A DNA stretch of 64,000 nucleotides from Nymphaea colorata (GCF_008831285.2 NC_045141.1:6777224-6841223), one strand, 5' to 3'. Positions 18,035 to 34,848 are shown, numbered from the stretch's first letter. The notes: generated by a model from the letters alone, not told the origin. Numbers and translations are program-made.

Positions 18035-19636
18035 AGATGACTTTAACTATTTCACACTAACTTGATTAATGGACTATCCTTTTCTTTTTCTTTTTATATT
18101 GTATTAAAGCATGCCAATTTTTTACATTGTCAATCAACTTTTTTTTAATAGGAATTTTATTTCCACATTCATATAGTAAACCTGGTTTGTTATCTCTAAT
18201 TCATGAAAAGAGAACCCAAGCAGAAACCAAAGGCGGTGCTGAGAATAGATAAAAATTAAGAACGTAATGGTTCATGATTCAACTAGGAGTGGTTTAACTT
18301 GTGACTTGCCAGGTTAATTGATGAGTCAGCCAGGTTCTGACAATTTCATATTAATGTAAAATATAACTATATTTGCAGTTTTTTAATCATTATGGTATTG
18401 ATATACTAAAAACAATATTACTAATGATGCGCATGTACATAAAATATTTAAAAAATATATTCTTCATAATTTATTTTATTATTAATTGCATATGCATATT
18501 TTATAACATCATGTATCTGTGTATATATTTTGCATATGATATATGCATAATTTCATATATAAATTAATCTGTTAGCATAGTATGTCTGTGTGATATGTAT
18601 ATAAATTGTATACATAACTCAGAAATGACTCAACTGAACGAACCTATGACAGCCGTAACATGCCAAAACACCGCCACTCACCCAGACCTTGGCCAAAAAC
18701 TTGGAGGCAGCTACTTAGTCATCCTATGACTTATTAAAATCATGTCAACTCTCTGGTTGTTCATCTTTATGACTAGGCAGATGACCGAGTCCGGTACGTC
18801 AACTTAGGTTGAGTTGGCAAGTTCTGAAGTTGATTTGAGAGCAAGTTTTCTATCACTAGACAAGAGCAAGTCGCTGGGGTACAGATGAAGGTATGGGGAT
18901 ATAAACATTTTCACTAAGTTCCTAATATAATTCTTATATAGAGCATGGTCAGAAATATTTTTCCCAAAATAATGCTCATAATATCTCCAACAAAAAGATA
19001 AATGGAAAGAGGGAATTCATTGTAACATTTTGAAAACATGCCAATTTCAGCTTCTTGAGAAAATGACAATACTTTTGTGACATTTTCTCGAGATTATTTG
19101 GAATAGATCTTAAATATATTATAAACTATGCTATTTCTTTTAGCGCTTTAATATTTATTTTGGATTTTTATCCATGTTTTCGTAGAATTTCATAATTACA
19201 TAAATTCTTTTATCACTTTTTATATGTTTCCTTTATTTTTTAAATTCCTGAGAAAGAAACATTCTGATACACCCCCAACAAAAGCCTTGCTGATAAGCAC
19301 CTGGGAACTACATTTGTGACAATGATATAAAGGGACATGGAAGAACAAAATGGAGTGTCACAGGACATATGATGCAACTGAAAAAGCTCGATGGGGACAA
19401 ATGCAATATACTGACAGCAATATATGAAATTACATAAAATTACAGTAGTATGCATGATGGCAGGGAATGGACGAGAGAAACAATAACAAAGAAAACAGAA
19501 GTTATTGAACAATTGAAAGAAAATTCCAATATAACCTAAGCTGCAGAAAGCATGTAAGTTGCAAATGCATGCAGGAAACATCAACTGCCGTTCATTTGCA
19601 AAGATGAAGTATGACAAAGTCTTCACAAATGCATAC
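18035..19636. other. AT-rich stretch without a supported gene
   Basis: No convincing coding frame or RNA was seen. It should contain the 3' part of the minus-strand gene whose exons start at 19,695, but no intact terminal exon was found. AT-rich simple sequence dominates 18,370-18,620. Confidence 0.5.
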
Positions 19637-23332
<3,696 letters not shown>

Positions 23333-23959
23333 GGCGCTCTCCCTCCACCTGTCTGGTTCAACCTTCCCACGGAAGTGCGTATGGCGGCAGGTTCTCGAGG
23401 TGAAATGGATCGGGTTTGGACTGATACTACGGGTCAGAAATTATATCACATTATGTATTATCTCGAACAAGATCCAAGCTAGTATCGAGATCCAAGGCGA
23501 TCTGTCGACGTTCCCTTAGTTTCTTATACAACTTCTAATAAATTTGATTTGGCCTGTATAACAACTTTAAAAACTATATAGTGGCCCCTACTAGAACAAA
23601 ATTCTCCTTCCGTCACTGCTTACTCTCTGCCTCAAGTTTTTACTACACATGGGTGTCTTTTCCAATCTGCAGTGATCTTGGCTTTCCGTTGCTAATGTTA
23701 TATTCTCACTGGTTTCATAAGTACAGTAACATTTTTTTTTACAGCTCTACAAACCTACCCTACAAAATGAGGTTTTACCCTAGAAAATGAGCTTCTACAT
23801 TGATTCATAAAACATAACAAGTGTATTTTATTGTTTTAAGCAGATTCATGAGACACTAACAATATATACGTTATTATTGACAAACAGCCACATGAAGGCT
23901 ATATTTTTCATAAATTTTAATCTGGCTTTATTAGATTTCACAAACTAATAATATATATG

Positions 23960-25200
23960 TTATTATTGTAGTAACTTTTTTGAATTACAAACCATTGATA
24001 TTACATTCAAAATGTCTTGTTTTTGTCTTTGTAATGTCTGACAAAGAGTATCACTCTGTTTCAAAATTTCTTGTACCAAGTAAAAAATAAATACAAAGTC
24101 AAATAATGTGATCATTAAGTTTACTACTTGAGCTTTATGTAATTCATCATTAGGTTTACTACTGCACTAATAACATCAATTATATATGTTAACTTTTCAA
24201 AAAAGTTATGAACATTGATAACTTATTTTGAAGTTGTCACAAGTACTTCGCATATTACTAGCACCATCATATCTTTGACCTTATATATCTTGAATACTAA
24301 GATTATGTTGAAACAATAAATCAGAAATTGCATTCTTCAAAGTAATTGTTGTAGTATCCCTCACATACACAACATCTAAAAATCCTTCTTGAACTTGACC
24401 TTGTTTATTAACAAATATAAGAACAACAACTAATTACTCTCATTTGGACTCATCTTGATCAATGATAATACAATATTTAACATCATCAATTTCTTTTATG
24501 ATTTTAGCTCTCGCTTTACTTGCAAAAAATGTAAAATTTATTTCTAAATTGTTGGTGATGTATATTTAGCATTTTTTGGGACATTATCCAAAACAACTTG
24601 TGCAACTCTGTCATTATAACTAGCTAAAGTTTTAATGAACTCAATAAAATTACATTGATTCAAGAACTTGAACTTTCATCATGGCCTCTAAAAGTACAAG
24701 CTTGAAATGCAACGAACTATGTCTATAGATGCATTTAATTTCAAGCAGTTGTTATAAACAAACCCTAAACTTTGCTTTTCAATCATTTTATCTATGTGTT
24801 TGCTTTGACGACATAAGTCATTTAATGCTCGCATATTCATATTATGGGGCAAATTTTGACTTGACCTCTCATAACTACGAAATCAACATGCTTTCTCACC
24901 ACCACCACTCACTCTCTTCCAAGCTCTGATGGATTGTCATTTGAATATGCAGTATTGAAAAGATAACACGACAAACAATATGCATTATTTGTATTGGGAG
25001 AATATTCTAACCATAAAAATCTTTGAACTATGAAGCTTGAAATTAAGAAGATAATATGAAGGACTTGACATTGAATATCTATGAAATTTGTGTTGATATG
25101 ACTCATGATTAATATATGCTCGCGTAACTTCATCTCTCTCATTTACTGATATCTCTCATTTATGACGTTGCAACCCTAGATCACACACGATGCTTTTTGC
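23960..25200 (-). pseudogene. Decayed hAT-family transposase (TTF zinc finger / DUF4371 type)
   Basis: Read on the minus strand, fragments of a ZMYM1-like hAT transposase appear in the right order. The TTF-type zinc finger is WLEYSPNTNNAYCLSCYLF (about 25,000). Then come NFIEFIKTLASYNDRVAQVV and PKNAKYTSPTI (about 24,560-24,660), a (D)TTTITLKNAI block (about 24,320), GQRYDGASNM (about 24,255), and TLCQTLQRQKQDILN (about 24,020). Stops and frameshifts occur throughout and the C-terminal dimerisation part is missing. It was a cut-and-paste transposase and is now inactive. No terminal repeats were found. Confidence 0.8.
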
Positions 25201-26430
25201 AATTTGAATTTTTGAATACTTAAAATGTGAAAAAATTGAGCAAAAAAGAACAACATCAAGAGCTTTCGAACTAGAACAACTAGTATTTTGGTTTTCTCCC
25301 TCTTGATCAATAACTTGTTTTTTTTTTTTTGAAATAATCTTGAAGATTTTTCATTATCTTCTCAATAAGCTAATACAAAAAATCTAAAATTTAAAATAGA
25401 CAATAAAATTTAAACATGTCAAAGAAAGATACTAAAATTTTAACATATGAAAAATAGGAATTTAGAACCAACCACCTTGTAAACAGCAGATAAAGAAGTC
25501 AACATTCACCTGTTGAACCTCTTGCACTTTGTAGAACCTTGCTTTTCAAATTACCACCCGTGGATAGGCCTTGCAAATATGGATTCAGAGTCCCCTCCTA
25601 AGCAAGTGACATTCAAATAGTTAGAATAAAGCTAGTAAATGTTACCCCCCAAAAATTTATATCAAAATTTATGAAAACCCCCAAAATTTACCCAAGATAA
25701 GTGCCCTTGAAGCAACCCTAAACCAAAAAACACGCTACAACATAACACTCATGGCAGCCAGAGGTTCAGACACGGCCGTGGAGTCACACATGCATTTGAC
25801 AAGATTTTAGCGTATTAAACAAAAAAGATTTGAAGGACCTCTAAGGCTTTAATGTATATTACGTAATTACTCACACTATACATGCTTGGCTGCGATATTT
25901 CTATTGGGCTTGACAAGAAGTTTATCTAATAGAGATAGAGAGTCTGTAGTAATCTACATGGTGCTCATAAAAGGAAGATGCCAAATCATCTAACAACAAT
26001 AAGAAGAAAAAGAAGGGAAAAGACAAATGGCACAACTAAAGAATCAAATGGAGCCTAGTTGTGCAAGGCCAAACCAAACAAAGTTTTCAAGATCACTTTT
26101 CTTAAGACAGGAATAGATATGATTCTTATCCCAATTGAAAGCATTAAGGATCGTCGTCACTTTTTTAAAAGTTAGCTCCTCCTAGATATCCTAGCGTAGC
26201 ATGCCCATCTTGCTTCAGATCTACAACTTACAAGCTTCTCCAACAATGGCTCATCTTGCATGTGATGACTGATGAGTTTGCCGATTACCTTATAAGTTTC
26301 CAAAAATGAATTGTGATAGGTGATGGGTGATACCCGTGATGGTTGCAGGGGATCAGGGTCTTCAATATCTAGTTCTTGTACTGCCTAATTAATTTGTTGT
26401 TTTCCCCCAAAATCTTCTCCCCACAAAACA
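25201..26430. other. Intergenic sequence without a supported feature
   Basis: It may include the extreme N-terminal remains of the neighbouring hAT pseudogene (about 25,230-25,370). No gene, RNA or clear repeat is seen beyond that. The right edge (CACAAAACA) is the insertion site of the solo LTR. Confidence 0.45.
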
Positions 26431-27421
26431 TGTAGCGCTCGACTTCTGTAGGTGGACCGGATCGGGTCCAGACCCGGACCCGAACCCACCTGCGTGTGAG
26501 CCCGACGCCCTTTTCTCCCTCTCCTTCCTCTTTGTTCCTTCCTCTACGACATCACAAAGAAGAATCAGGAGGTGGGAGGAACAACCGACGATGAAGTTTG
26601 GGCCGGCGGTGGAAGGGCGACGGTGATGGCGCTGTGGTAATACTCGCATTTTCTCTGTCCCTCCTATTTTTTTTCTTCCTTCTCACTGTCTACCATTGTT
26701 TTTCCCTCCCCCGCTCTTCTCTATCATCTCCCTCTCTAATTCGAGCTCTCTCCTGACAGCTCTCATGTCCCTTCACTCACCCTCTCGTCTTCTTCTCCCT
26801 CTCTATCTACGCTCCTCACTCCCTCTCCCTGTTTTCTGTTCTTTCCCCCTTTGACCTGAGTCTTCTTCCCCTCTTCCGCTCGTGCTGTCTTACTCCCTCA
26901 CCCATGCTCTCACTCTACTCTAGCTCTCTTTCTCGACCAAACATTTTCGTGTGTTGCCTCTCTCCCACTCCCATCCACTCGTGTCCTCCTTTTCACTCAT
27001 TTTCAACCTCCCTCACAACTATCGTGGGTTTCTTTTAATGACAAACCTCTCATTTTGACCTCTCTTTTGCCAAATTTTACCATATTTATTGTTGTGGATT
27101 GGATTGCAGTTTGGGAACGCATTTTCCCCTCATAACAGTGACTAGAATGCATTGGTGGTGGTGGCGTTGAAGGATTTTAGCCGCTTGAGGATCACTCGAA
27201 CTCGTGAGGTGGCTGCCGTGAGGACTGCAGTAGCTAAGACTTTAAAATTGGGGTGAGCAAGACCTAATCGAGCCTAGATTGTTGTATATTTTCTGTTGGA
27301 GATCTTATAATTATTGATTGAGCATGCTAGAATTAAGAATTGGTGATTTAGGATATATGTTAGTGACTTTGCTTTTTGGGGAAAGTCTATGATTATTTTG
27401 GAGAGGCGATGATCCATGCTT
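26431..27421 (+). repeat. Solo LTR of a Tekay-like gypsy family, part 1
   Basis: It begins TGTAGCGCTCGACTTCTG and matches, in the opposite orientation, the first kilobase of the 3.2-kb LTRs at 31,670-34,848 and 38,521-41,694. Shared features are the ACCCGGACCC-rich start, the long pyrimidine-rich block and the segment containing TTTTCCCCTCATAACAGTGA. It stops at the LINE target site (27,407-27,421) and resumes at 43,731. No gypsy coding sequence adjoins it, hence a solo LTR. The flanks carry AAAAC at 26,425-26,429 and 45,812-45,816, each one base out from the LTR edge, a likely target duplication. Confidence 0.85.
27407..27421. repeat. LINE target-site duplication, left copy
   Basis: CGATGATCCATGCTT occurs here and at 43,716-43,730, exactly flanking the LINE. 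A 15-bp duplication is typical of target-primed reverse transcription. Joining the two sides restores continuous LTR sequence. Confidence 0.93.
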
Positions 27422-27439
27422 GAAGTAAAAAGCTTGCTT

Positions 27440-27464
27440 GGGGGTTAGGCCCCCTACCTTTATT
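27440..27464 (-). terminator. LINE 3' end: AATAAA followed by a short stem-loop
   Basis: On the minus strand AATAAA (27,464-27,459) is followed by GGGGG-CCTAA-CCCCC (27,454-27,440), which can form a 5-bp GC stem with a 5-base loop. The element then ends within 20 bases without an A-run. The position suggests a polyadenylation signal plus a structured tail; function is inferred. Confidence 0.4.
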
Positions 27465-27565
27465 CCAACAAAATGGTTATATACATGGGAAGGTCCGAAA
27501 GGACCTTCCCGATAAGTACAAAGGATTGACCCAACCCTTTACCCAACAAAAAGAAGACAACCAAC

Positions 27566-30500
27566 CTACAAGCTATGCATATACATTTTCAAGTCAGCAA
27601 AATAATCATGTGTAGCATTGGCGTGATCCATGATCAGCCGTCCTATGTCAACTGTAGCAGCACCCTGCTCCACAAAAATTCTCTTCTGCAATTGGTCAAG
27701 ATACCTATTCCAGCTAGTAAGTGGTCTTCTACCTTCCAACCTTTGTCGCGTTTTCCTCACCCAATCTTTAATAGGGGAGACAATAATATAGTCACCTCCA
27801 TAATCCTTGTGGAATCTGAGAATGCGTTCCAAGACTTCCATTTCACCTTCATGAATGCTACCACGAACATTGATAATCACCACACAACCCATCTGGCCAT
27901 TGTCCGCATAGCTAAGACCAGCTATTTTCGGGCCATGCCTAGTAGACGCTCTAACAATGTTGATTAACATGCCATTTCTATTAGAGACAATGGAGTCCAC
28001 ACTATCAAGACCAGTCTCCATCCAAATTCTCAGCTTGAGTTCAATTTCAGCAGGCCACTTAATAGAGGAAAAACTGTCCAAACAACTCCTCCAAACATCT
28101 TTTTTGAACCTACTAACATGGGGTTGAAGGTTGTCATGCAGACATCTATTTCTAAGCCACCACAAATTCCAGCAAACAATTAAAAAGGTCATCCTCCAAC
28201 ACCGACGTCGCCACTTTCCTGTTATCTTAGCTTGAATCCATCTCTTGAAAGCATCTGCAATATCACCTCGGGGATAATTGACTCTATCGAACTTAGCGGC
28301 AATGTACTTCCAAACTTCCTTTGCTATTTTACAGTTTATTAAGACATGAGCATTTGTCTCCTCAGCACAATAACAAAAAGAGCTCTTGGCTGGGGCGATG
28401 TAAGAGTACCAGCAGCTCTTGGCTGGGGCGTAGCTAGCCCAGATCTTCCTTCTCCACGACTCTTTAACACCCTGAATTCGACATTTGTTGATAATCTCAC
28501 CTGCCTTGAAACTCGCCTTACCAACATCACTCCAAACTAGACTATCCTCAGCATCTATAATCCTGATGTCAGTTGAAGACACACCAAGGTGCGCAGCCAT
28601 GGCAAGGGTCAGACTCTCCTGGTTAGCACAAGTTACTTGACGAATATTGATATTAAGCTCATTGCTCAGCAGCACATATCCATTCCCATCAACCCTATTG
28701 ATTAGAACTTGTCCCGACCAACGATGCTTCCAGAATCTGACTTGTTCTCCATTCCTAATTTTCCACTCGACTTTGTTTTGAAGCCAACTTCAACCCCAAC
28801 GCAGTCCTTTCCAGCCCCAGCTTGGATTAGGGGATCTCTTGAGTGTCCATAGACTGTGGGAGCTCAAATATTTCTCCTTGAAGATGTTAGGCCAGGGGTC
28901 TTTACTGGTCAGCAACCGACAACATCTGCTGGCTAGCATCGCTCTGTTGACATCCTCCAGCCTTCTTATACCTACTCCTCCTTCATCTAAGGGCAAACAC
29001 AACCGCTCCCACTTGACTAGATGCATGTGTCTAGACCCTTCTTCTTCATTCCACAAGAATTTGATACAAGCTTGTTCGATTCTCTTTAAAACGACCTTAG
29101 GCAATCTAAACGCCATCATCCAATAGTAAGGCAAAGTCATTAACACATAGCAGATGAGGCATAGCCGGCCCGCGTAGGACAACATCCGTGCCTTCCATCC
29201 AGCCAACCTCTTCTCCACCTTAGTGAGGAGTGGCAAACACAGATCTTCTGTGAGATTGCCTAAGAAAAGTGGTAACCCGAGGTAGTCTGAAGGTAGGCTC
29301 CCATTAGACCATGGCAATATGCTCTGAATATCACCCATGTGACAATCAACCATAGTCCTAGCAAAAATCATAGACTTCTGCATATTCACCTTCATGCCAG
29401 CGAGACAATCAAAATCCTGCAAAATAACTTTGATGGTAGTCATAGTTTTCTTGGTAGCTTTGACTGCCATAATCACATCATCAGTGAAAAACATAGCACA
29501 TCCATTAGGCGTCACTCGCCGGATTTTAGGAACAAGGATGTTATTGCTAATAGTTTCCTGGATGAGTCGTCTATTGAACATTTCCATAACAATAAGAAAT
29601 AGATAGGGGGATAAAGGGTCTCCTTGTCGCAGACCGCGCCTCCTATCAAATTTCTCTCTCATCCTACCATTTACCAGAACTGCATAAGACACAAAAGTAA
29701 CACACTTCATGACTCTAGCAATCCATCTGGGATGAAATCTCAAGAACTGCATACTATTGGCTAAGAAAACCCAGGAGACTCTATCATAAGCTTTCATCAA
29801 ATCAAGCTTAAGACAAAATCCTCCTTTGTCCCAAAAGTCCTTAGAGTTAATGATCTCGTTCACCCAATTAATGTTGTCATGAATGTGTCTCCCTTTCGAA
29901 AAGGCAGCTTGATTAACATTGATAATACGGCTGAGGATGCCTCGCATACGGTTCACAATAACCTTCGCAATGATCTTATATGTTGTGTCGCATAAGGAAA
30001 TAGGTCTGAAATCTTCAACGTTTTTAGAATTATCCTTTTTAGGAATGAGGCAAATCATAGTTTCATTAACACTTCTCACTAATTGCCCATCAGAGAAGAA
30101 GTTTTGGACAGCATGCACTACTTCAGTTCTAACCATCTCCCAGCACTCCTGAAAGAAATAATTAGGAAATCCATCTGGGCCAGCTGCACTGTCCTTATCT
30201 AAGCTCCACACTGCTGTGGTCACCTCTTCCTCCGAGATGGGCTGTAAAAGTTGTACATTATCAGCATCAGTGACCGTAACAGTGTTATCAAGACCCTCAA
30301 ACATATTTCCTTGCGCTTCATCCGTAGCTAAGACCTTTTTAAAATAATCTGTGCACACTTCAAGTATCTGCCAACTATTAACATATTCCATACCGTCACA
30401 CTCTAGGCTTCTAATCTTGCGTTTAGTTTGCCTAGATTTAGCTATCGCATGAAAGAAGGAAGTGTTTTTATCACCTTCAGCAAGCCATCGTATACGAGCC

Positions 30501-31551
30501 TTTTGCTTCCACATTACCTCTTCCATGAGAAGGGCCTGCGAAAGCTGTTGCCTAGCCATGTGCTCATCATCAAGTGCACCCTCAGTACCTTGTTCCACAC
30601 GATCCCTGCAAACCTCCAATCTGCTTTGAAGATTTGCAATGTTTTCAGCAAGGTTGCCAAAAGAATTCTTATTCCAATCTAAAACTGTCATTCTAACACG
30701 ATTAAGTTTAACAAGGAGACGCATCATGGGGCACCCTCTGACATCGCCTCTCCATGCTTCCAACATAACATCCTGTCCTCTTTTGTCCATCAACCAAGGC
30801 TTAAAGAATCTAAATGGTTTCTTACCTTTGTGCTCATCTCTGGTCTCCCTGATTTGATAGATAAGCACACAGTGGTCCGAACTAGCATAAGTCTGAACCT
30901 TAAGGGTGCCCTCCCCTCCAAAACTAGCTTGCCACTCATCATTCACCAAGCACCAGTCCAACTTACATTGCACAGAATCTTGACCCTGTCTATGATTCGA
31001 CCATGTGAACCTCTTATGTTTGTCATCTACCTCCTTTAACCTGCAAGCATATATGAAGCGACTAAAGGATAAACAGGAACTAGCTGAAGGTGCCGATCCC
31101 GATTTGTTGTATCTATTCAACATGACATTAAAATCCCCAATCAGCAGTACCGGCCCTTTCACTCTAGACACAAGGGTCTCAAGTTGGTAAAAACTTTGTA
31201 GCCTTTCCCCAAACCTTGGTGGCAAATATACACCAAAAACAACTAAAGCTTTATTGTCCGATAATCTACGAAAAAAGACACCAATCCAGTTTTGATGAGC
31301 GACCACATGAGACGCTTCCATCTCCTCCTCATTCCACATACATAAAACTCTAACAACACCATCTGGCCCTTGGCATTAATCACATAACGGTAGGTGTGAT
31401 ATCTTTCCATGATCACCTCCATCCTGTGAGTGGTAATCATGGAATCTAGAATAAACCCTATAGAGGGTTTGAACTTGTTGAAGATAAGACGCAATTCATG
31501 TTGCGCAGGTCTCTTAGCAAGACCTCTAATATTCCAACTAAAGATTTTCAT
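27566..31551 (-). pseudogene. LINE ORF2: endonuclease, reverse transcriptase and zinc-binding region
   Basis: ORF2 starts at MKIFSWNIRGL (31,551), the usual start of a plant L1 apurinic endonuclease. A frameshift between about 31,390 and 31,340 splits the endonuclease, which continues with LLIGDFNVML. RT motifs follow: AAGPDGFPN, FRPISLCDTTYKII, NQAAFSKGRHIHDN, LKLDLMKAYDRVSW and GLRQGDPLSPYLF. The catalytic box reads FFTDDV, where FADD is usual. A second frameshift falls between 28,790 and 28,675. The C-terminal part has a zf-RVT-like motif (CYCAEETNAHVLINC) and WNLWWLRNRCLHDN, then about 110 residues I do not recognise. Near 28,381-28,430 a 33-bp in-frame duplication repeats APAKS. The protein is not functional. 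Confidence 0.92.
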
Positions 31552-31669
31552 AGATGAGAGATGACGGTACCTCACTAGCAGTACTCTCAGTCTCGAGGAC
31601 CATATCCTTTTCATTTCGTTCATTTTGACCATCTTGGGGAAGTTCCATAATGGAAGGATGCATAGTTTT

Positions 31670-34600
31670 TGTCACACCCCAACCTTTTGACAATCAAACA
31701 ATTTTTTTTTTTATAAACATAAAACATTGAAGTGTGACGACACAACATTTCAAAAAGGGAGCTATATCATTCCAAACAATGGGGCAACTCTCATTTATAT
31801 AAAATTTCAATTCATACAAAGTCACATCTAAGTGTATGACAAAAATGCCCCAACCAACAACTTTGATGCCTAACAAAAATAAGACATCAAAGAGACCAAA
31901 CCATGACGCGCCGACACTATCAAAGACCCAAAACCTCCCCAGAAAGATGTGAGTGAAGCCATCTGATCAACCTGCTGCCCCGGGTTCGCCAAAACCTGAA
32001 AAAGAAATAACTGAAGGCTTAGCCTTCGCAGTATGACAACAAGCCAGGAAAATCTCAAACCCTCTTAGATATGGCTCAAATCTAAGAACAATCATAAAAA
32101 CAATCTATCGTTATGTCGTGTCAGGGCATAGGCACATCATTTGCCAAGGAAACCCCTAACATATACCACGACATGAAAGACCCCTCAAGGGCCACAGAAA
32201 CACAATCTCAATCACATGCAAGGCATGCTTAAACATTTCATTTCAATCATAGCATTCACATGCCCATTAATCACATACATTCGTTCACACACATTTCATT
32301 CACATACATTCATTTTCATTCGCTTTAGTGAATTGACAGTTCCTGTGGGTGCAAACACAGGCACGTGCACACCATGGGTGGCCCATAGCCGAGAGACAAC
32401 CCCCGTGGTGGCCCATAACGGTATGGATCCATTCATCTGCTGCAGCGGTAGAGCACTCATCCATGGATGTGTAAATTCCAAAGAGACATACTCAGCCTTC
32501 TCTAGGACACCCAGGTTGGGAAGGCGGGAGCCCACGCTCCAAGCACAACACACAACAGTACCCTGGGGCCTTGCACCGCCTGCGCTCCGAACAGGCGAGA
32601 CCAGTGGTGAAAGCGGGACGTCTCCCAAACACAATGCCACAATCCACTGACCTCTCATCTCTTATTCTTTCATTTATTATCATTATAATTGTACAATCAC
32701 AAAATGACCGGCTAGCTCATGAGGTTGGTTCACTTCACGAGTGCACCCACACCTCCAATTGCCTCCCCACGAGGTCTACACATAACATTAACAGTCATAG
32801 CTAGCCGTCATACAATACGGGTACAACTACCCTCCAATTCCAATCAATTGCATTATTGCCCACGGCAATACATATGCAACAATTCACCACATTCACATTC
32901 ATAAAAATTCACAACTTATCGAACACATCAATTAGATCTTTCAAAACTTGGCCAAATCCCGAAGAGTAGTCTCGATCCGTGATGGCTCGTATCTGTCCTA
33001 TGCAATTATCATTCTATGATGCTCTCTAATGCACAATCGGGGTCGAGGAGACACTCGACTCGATACCCCACCTCATCTGTCCTAAGCAGTTATCAATTCT
33101 AGCATGCGCATGCAAAGGCGTAACATTTTCAAAACAATTACTAATAGCCTTTCAAAACCCTTCATATCATATATCAATTCATGTACATGCATACACACAT
33201 TCAATCTCAAAACAATTAATCAGTTCACATCACAAATCCTAGAATCCCATGACCCTAGAAACACACATTCACACATTTGCCCAGGCAGGGATTTGCCTGG
33301 AATGTCGCCATACCTGTCGCGCGCCCACTAAACACCTCGAACTACGACCCACGTTGCTCAAGGCCTACTTGATGTGCCCGGTGTACCTGCAAACATAACC
33401 AAATGGTAAGTTTTTTACTCGTTTCGCTTACAATCGGTACAAATCTGAAAATACCATCATCGAGGCATGTCTTCGCCTCAAATGGGTGTCGACCCACGAA
33501 ACCCTCCAAAAAGGGTCTCTACCCAACCCACGAGGTTGCCGCCAACGATTAGAACTCAAAACTTGTATTTGACTTATCACATGTATGATTCTCACTTGTT
33601 TTCCTTAGTTGAGGTGTCTTACCCACCATAAGATTCTCAACATACAACGTATATGCACATCAATAGAAGCATATTTCTCCAAGCTCACCAAAACGATTCT
33701 AACGTTCTCCACAACAATACAATCTCTACCATGCTTCCTAATTACTTCGAAAATCAACCTATCATGCTTATAAGATCATTGTAGATATGGATCATCGTCC
33801 ATCCACTTGAGTCCTAGACCTTCTCCAAAATAGCGACATCTCTAGCATGCCTTCTAAATCATCAATTCTTAATTCTAGCATGCTCAAACAATAATGATAC
33901 GTACTCCAACAGAAAATTTACAACAATCTAGGCTTGGTTAGATGTTGCTCACCCCAATCAAAGAGTCTGAACTGCTGCGCCGCTTTCGGCAGCCACCTCA
34001 AGCGTTCAACGATCCTCAAATGGCAAAAACCATGCAAAGCCGCCACCACTAATGCCTTCTAGTCACTGTTATGAGGGAAGAACGCGTCCCCAACTGCAAT
34101 CCAATCCAACAACCACATGAGAATCAAAATCGGCGAAAAGGGAGGTTTAAAAGAGGGGTTTGTTGTTAGAAGTGGCCCACAATAGCTGTGTGGGAGGCTG
34201 AAGACGAGTGAGAGAGGGGGAACGAAGGGTTCGGGTGAGAGAGAAGGGTCTGGCGCAAGAGAGAATGAAAGACGCAAGGGATCGTTCGGTTGAGGGAGAG
34301 GGCTCGAGCAGAGGGCGTGGGCAAAGAGAGAGTGACAGAGAATGTAGAGGAAGGCGTGACCAAAGGGACGCGAGAGTGAGCAGGGAGAGAGAACGATGAG
34401 ACATAGGGAAGAGACGGACGGAGAGAGTAAGAGAGACCGCAGAGAGAGAGTGAGATGCGAGTAAGGAGCACGAGAGAAAGAGGGGCATTCAACGAAGAGC
34501 AATCGGGCCTACCTTTGATGGGTCTGAATCCTATCACCTATTGGACTGAGGGAGAGGCGTCAGAAGAGGAAAACAGCGAAAGAGGGAGGAGGAGAAGAAA

Positions 34601-34848
34601 GAAGAGAGGGGAATCAGTGGCTTACCTACGCGCCACCACCACCGTCGCCCTTCACCTTCTCCGCTGCTGCCATCTCTTCCGCCTCCTTCTTCTCTGTGCT
34701 GTGTGCAACCCAGCGGGACGAGGGAGATGAGGTAAGGTCGAGGGAGAAGACGCGAGAGAAGGGGCGTCGGGCTCCTCTTCGCGTGGAGCTCGGGTCCGGG
34801 TTTGGACCCTGATCCGACCCGACCTGCCCAGAAGTTCGTAACGTTACA
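31670..34848 (-). repeat. 3' LTR of the Tekay-like element
   Basis: This 3179-bp LTR reads TGTCACACCCC at its left edge and GTAACGTTACA at its right edge on the plus strand. It contains a purine-rich block (34,200-34,640, GAGAGAG-like) and no domain I recognise. It matches 38,521-41,694 closely, with scattered substitutions and small indels, including about 14 bases near 33,905 that are absent from the other copy. Open frames such as 32,216-32,650 recur in both copies only because the LTR is duplicated. Confidence 0.95.

Noticed and set aside
32216-32650. A 144-codon frame that recurs at 39,073-39,564, suggesting a conserved gene
   Set aside because: It recurs only because it lies in the two LTRs of one gypsy element; composition is not protein-like and there is no domain.
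34059-34537. Overlapping Leu/Ser-rich frames, repeated at 40,903-41,348
   Set aside because: They are translations of a pyrimidine-rich block in the LTR in several frames at once.
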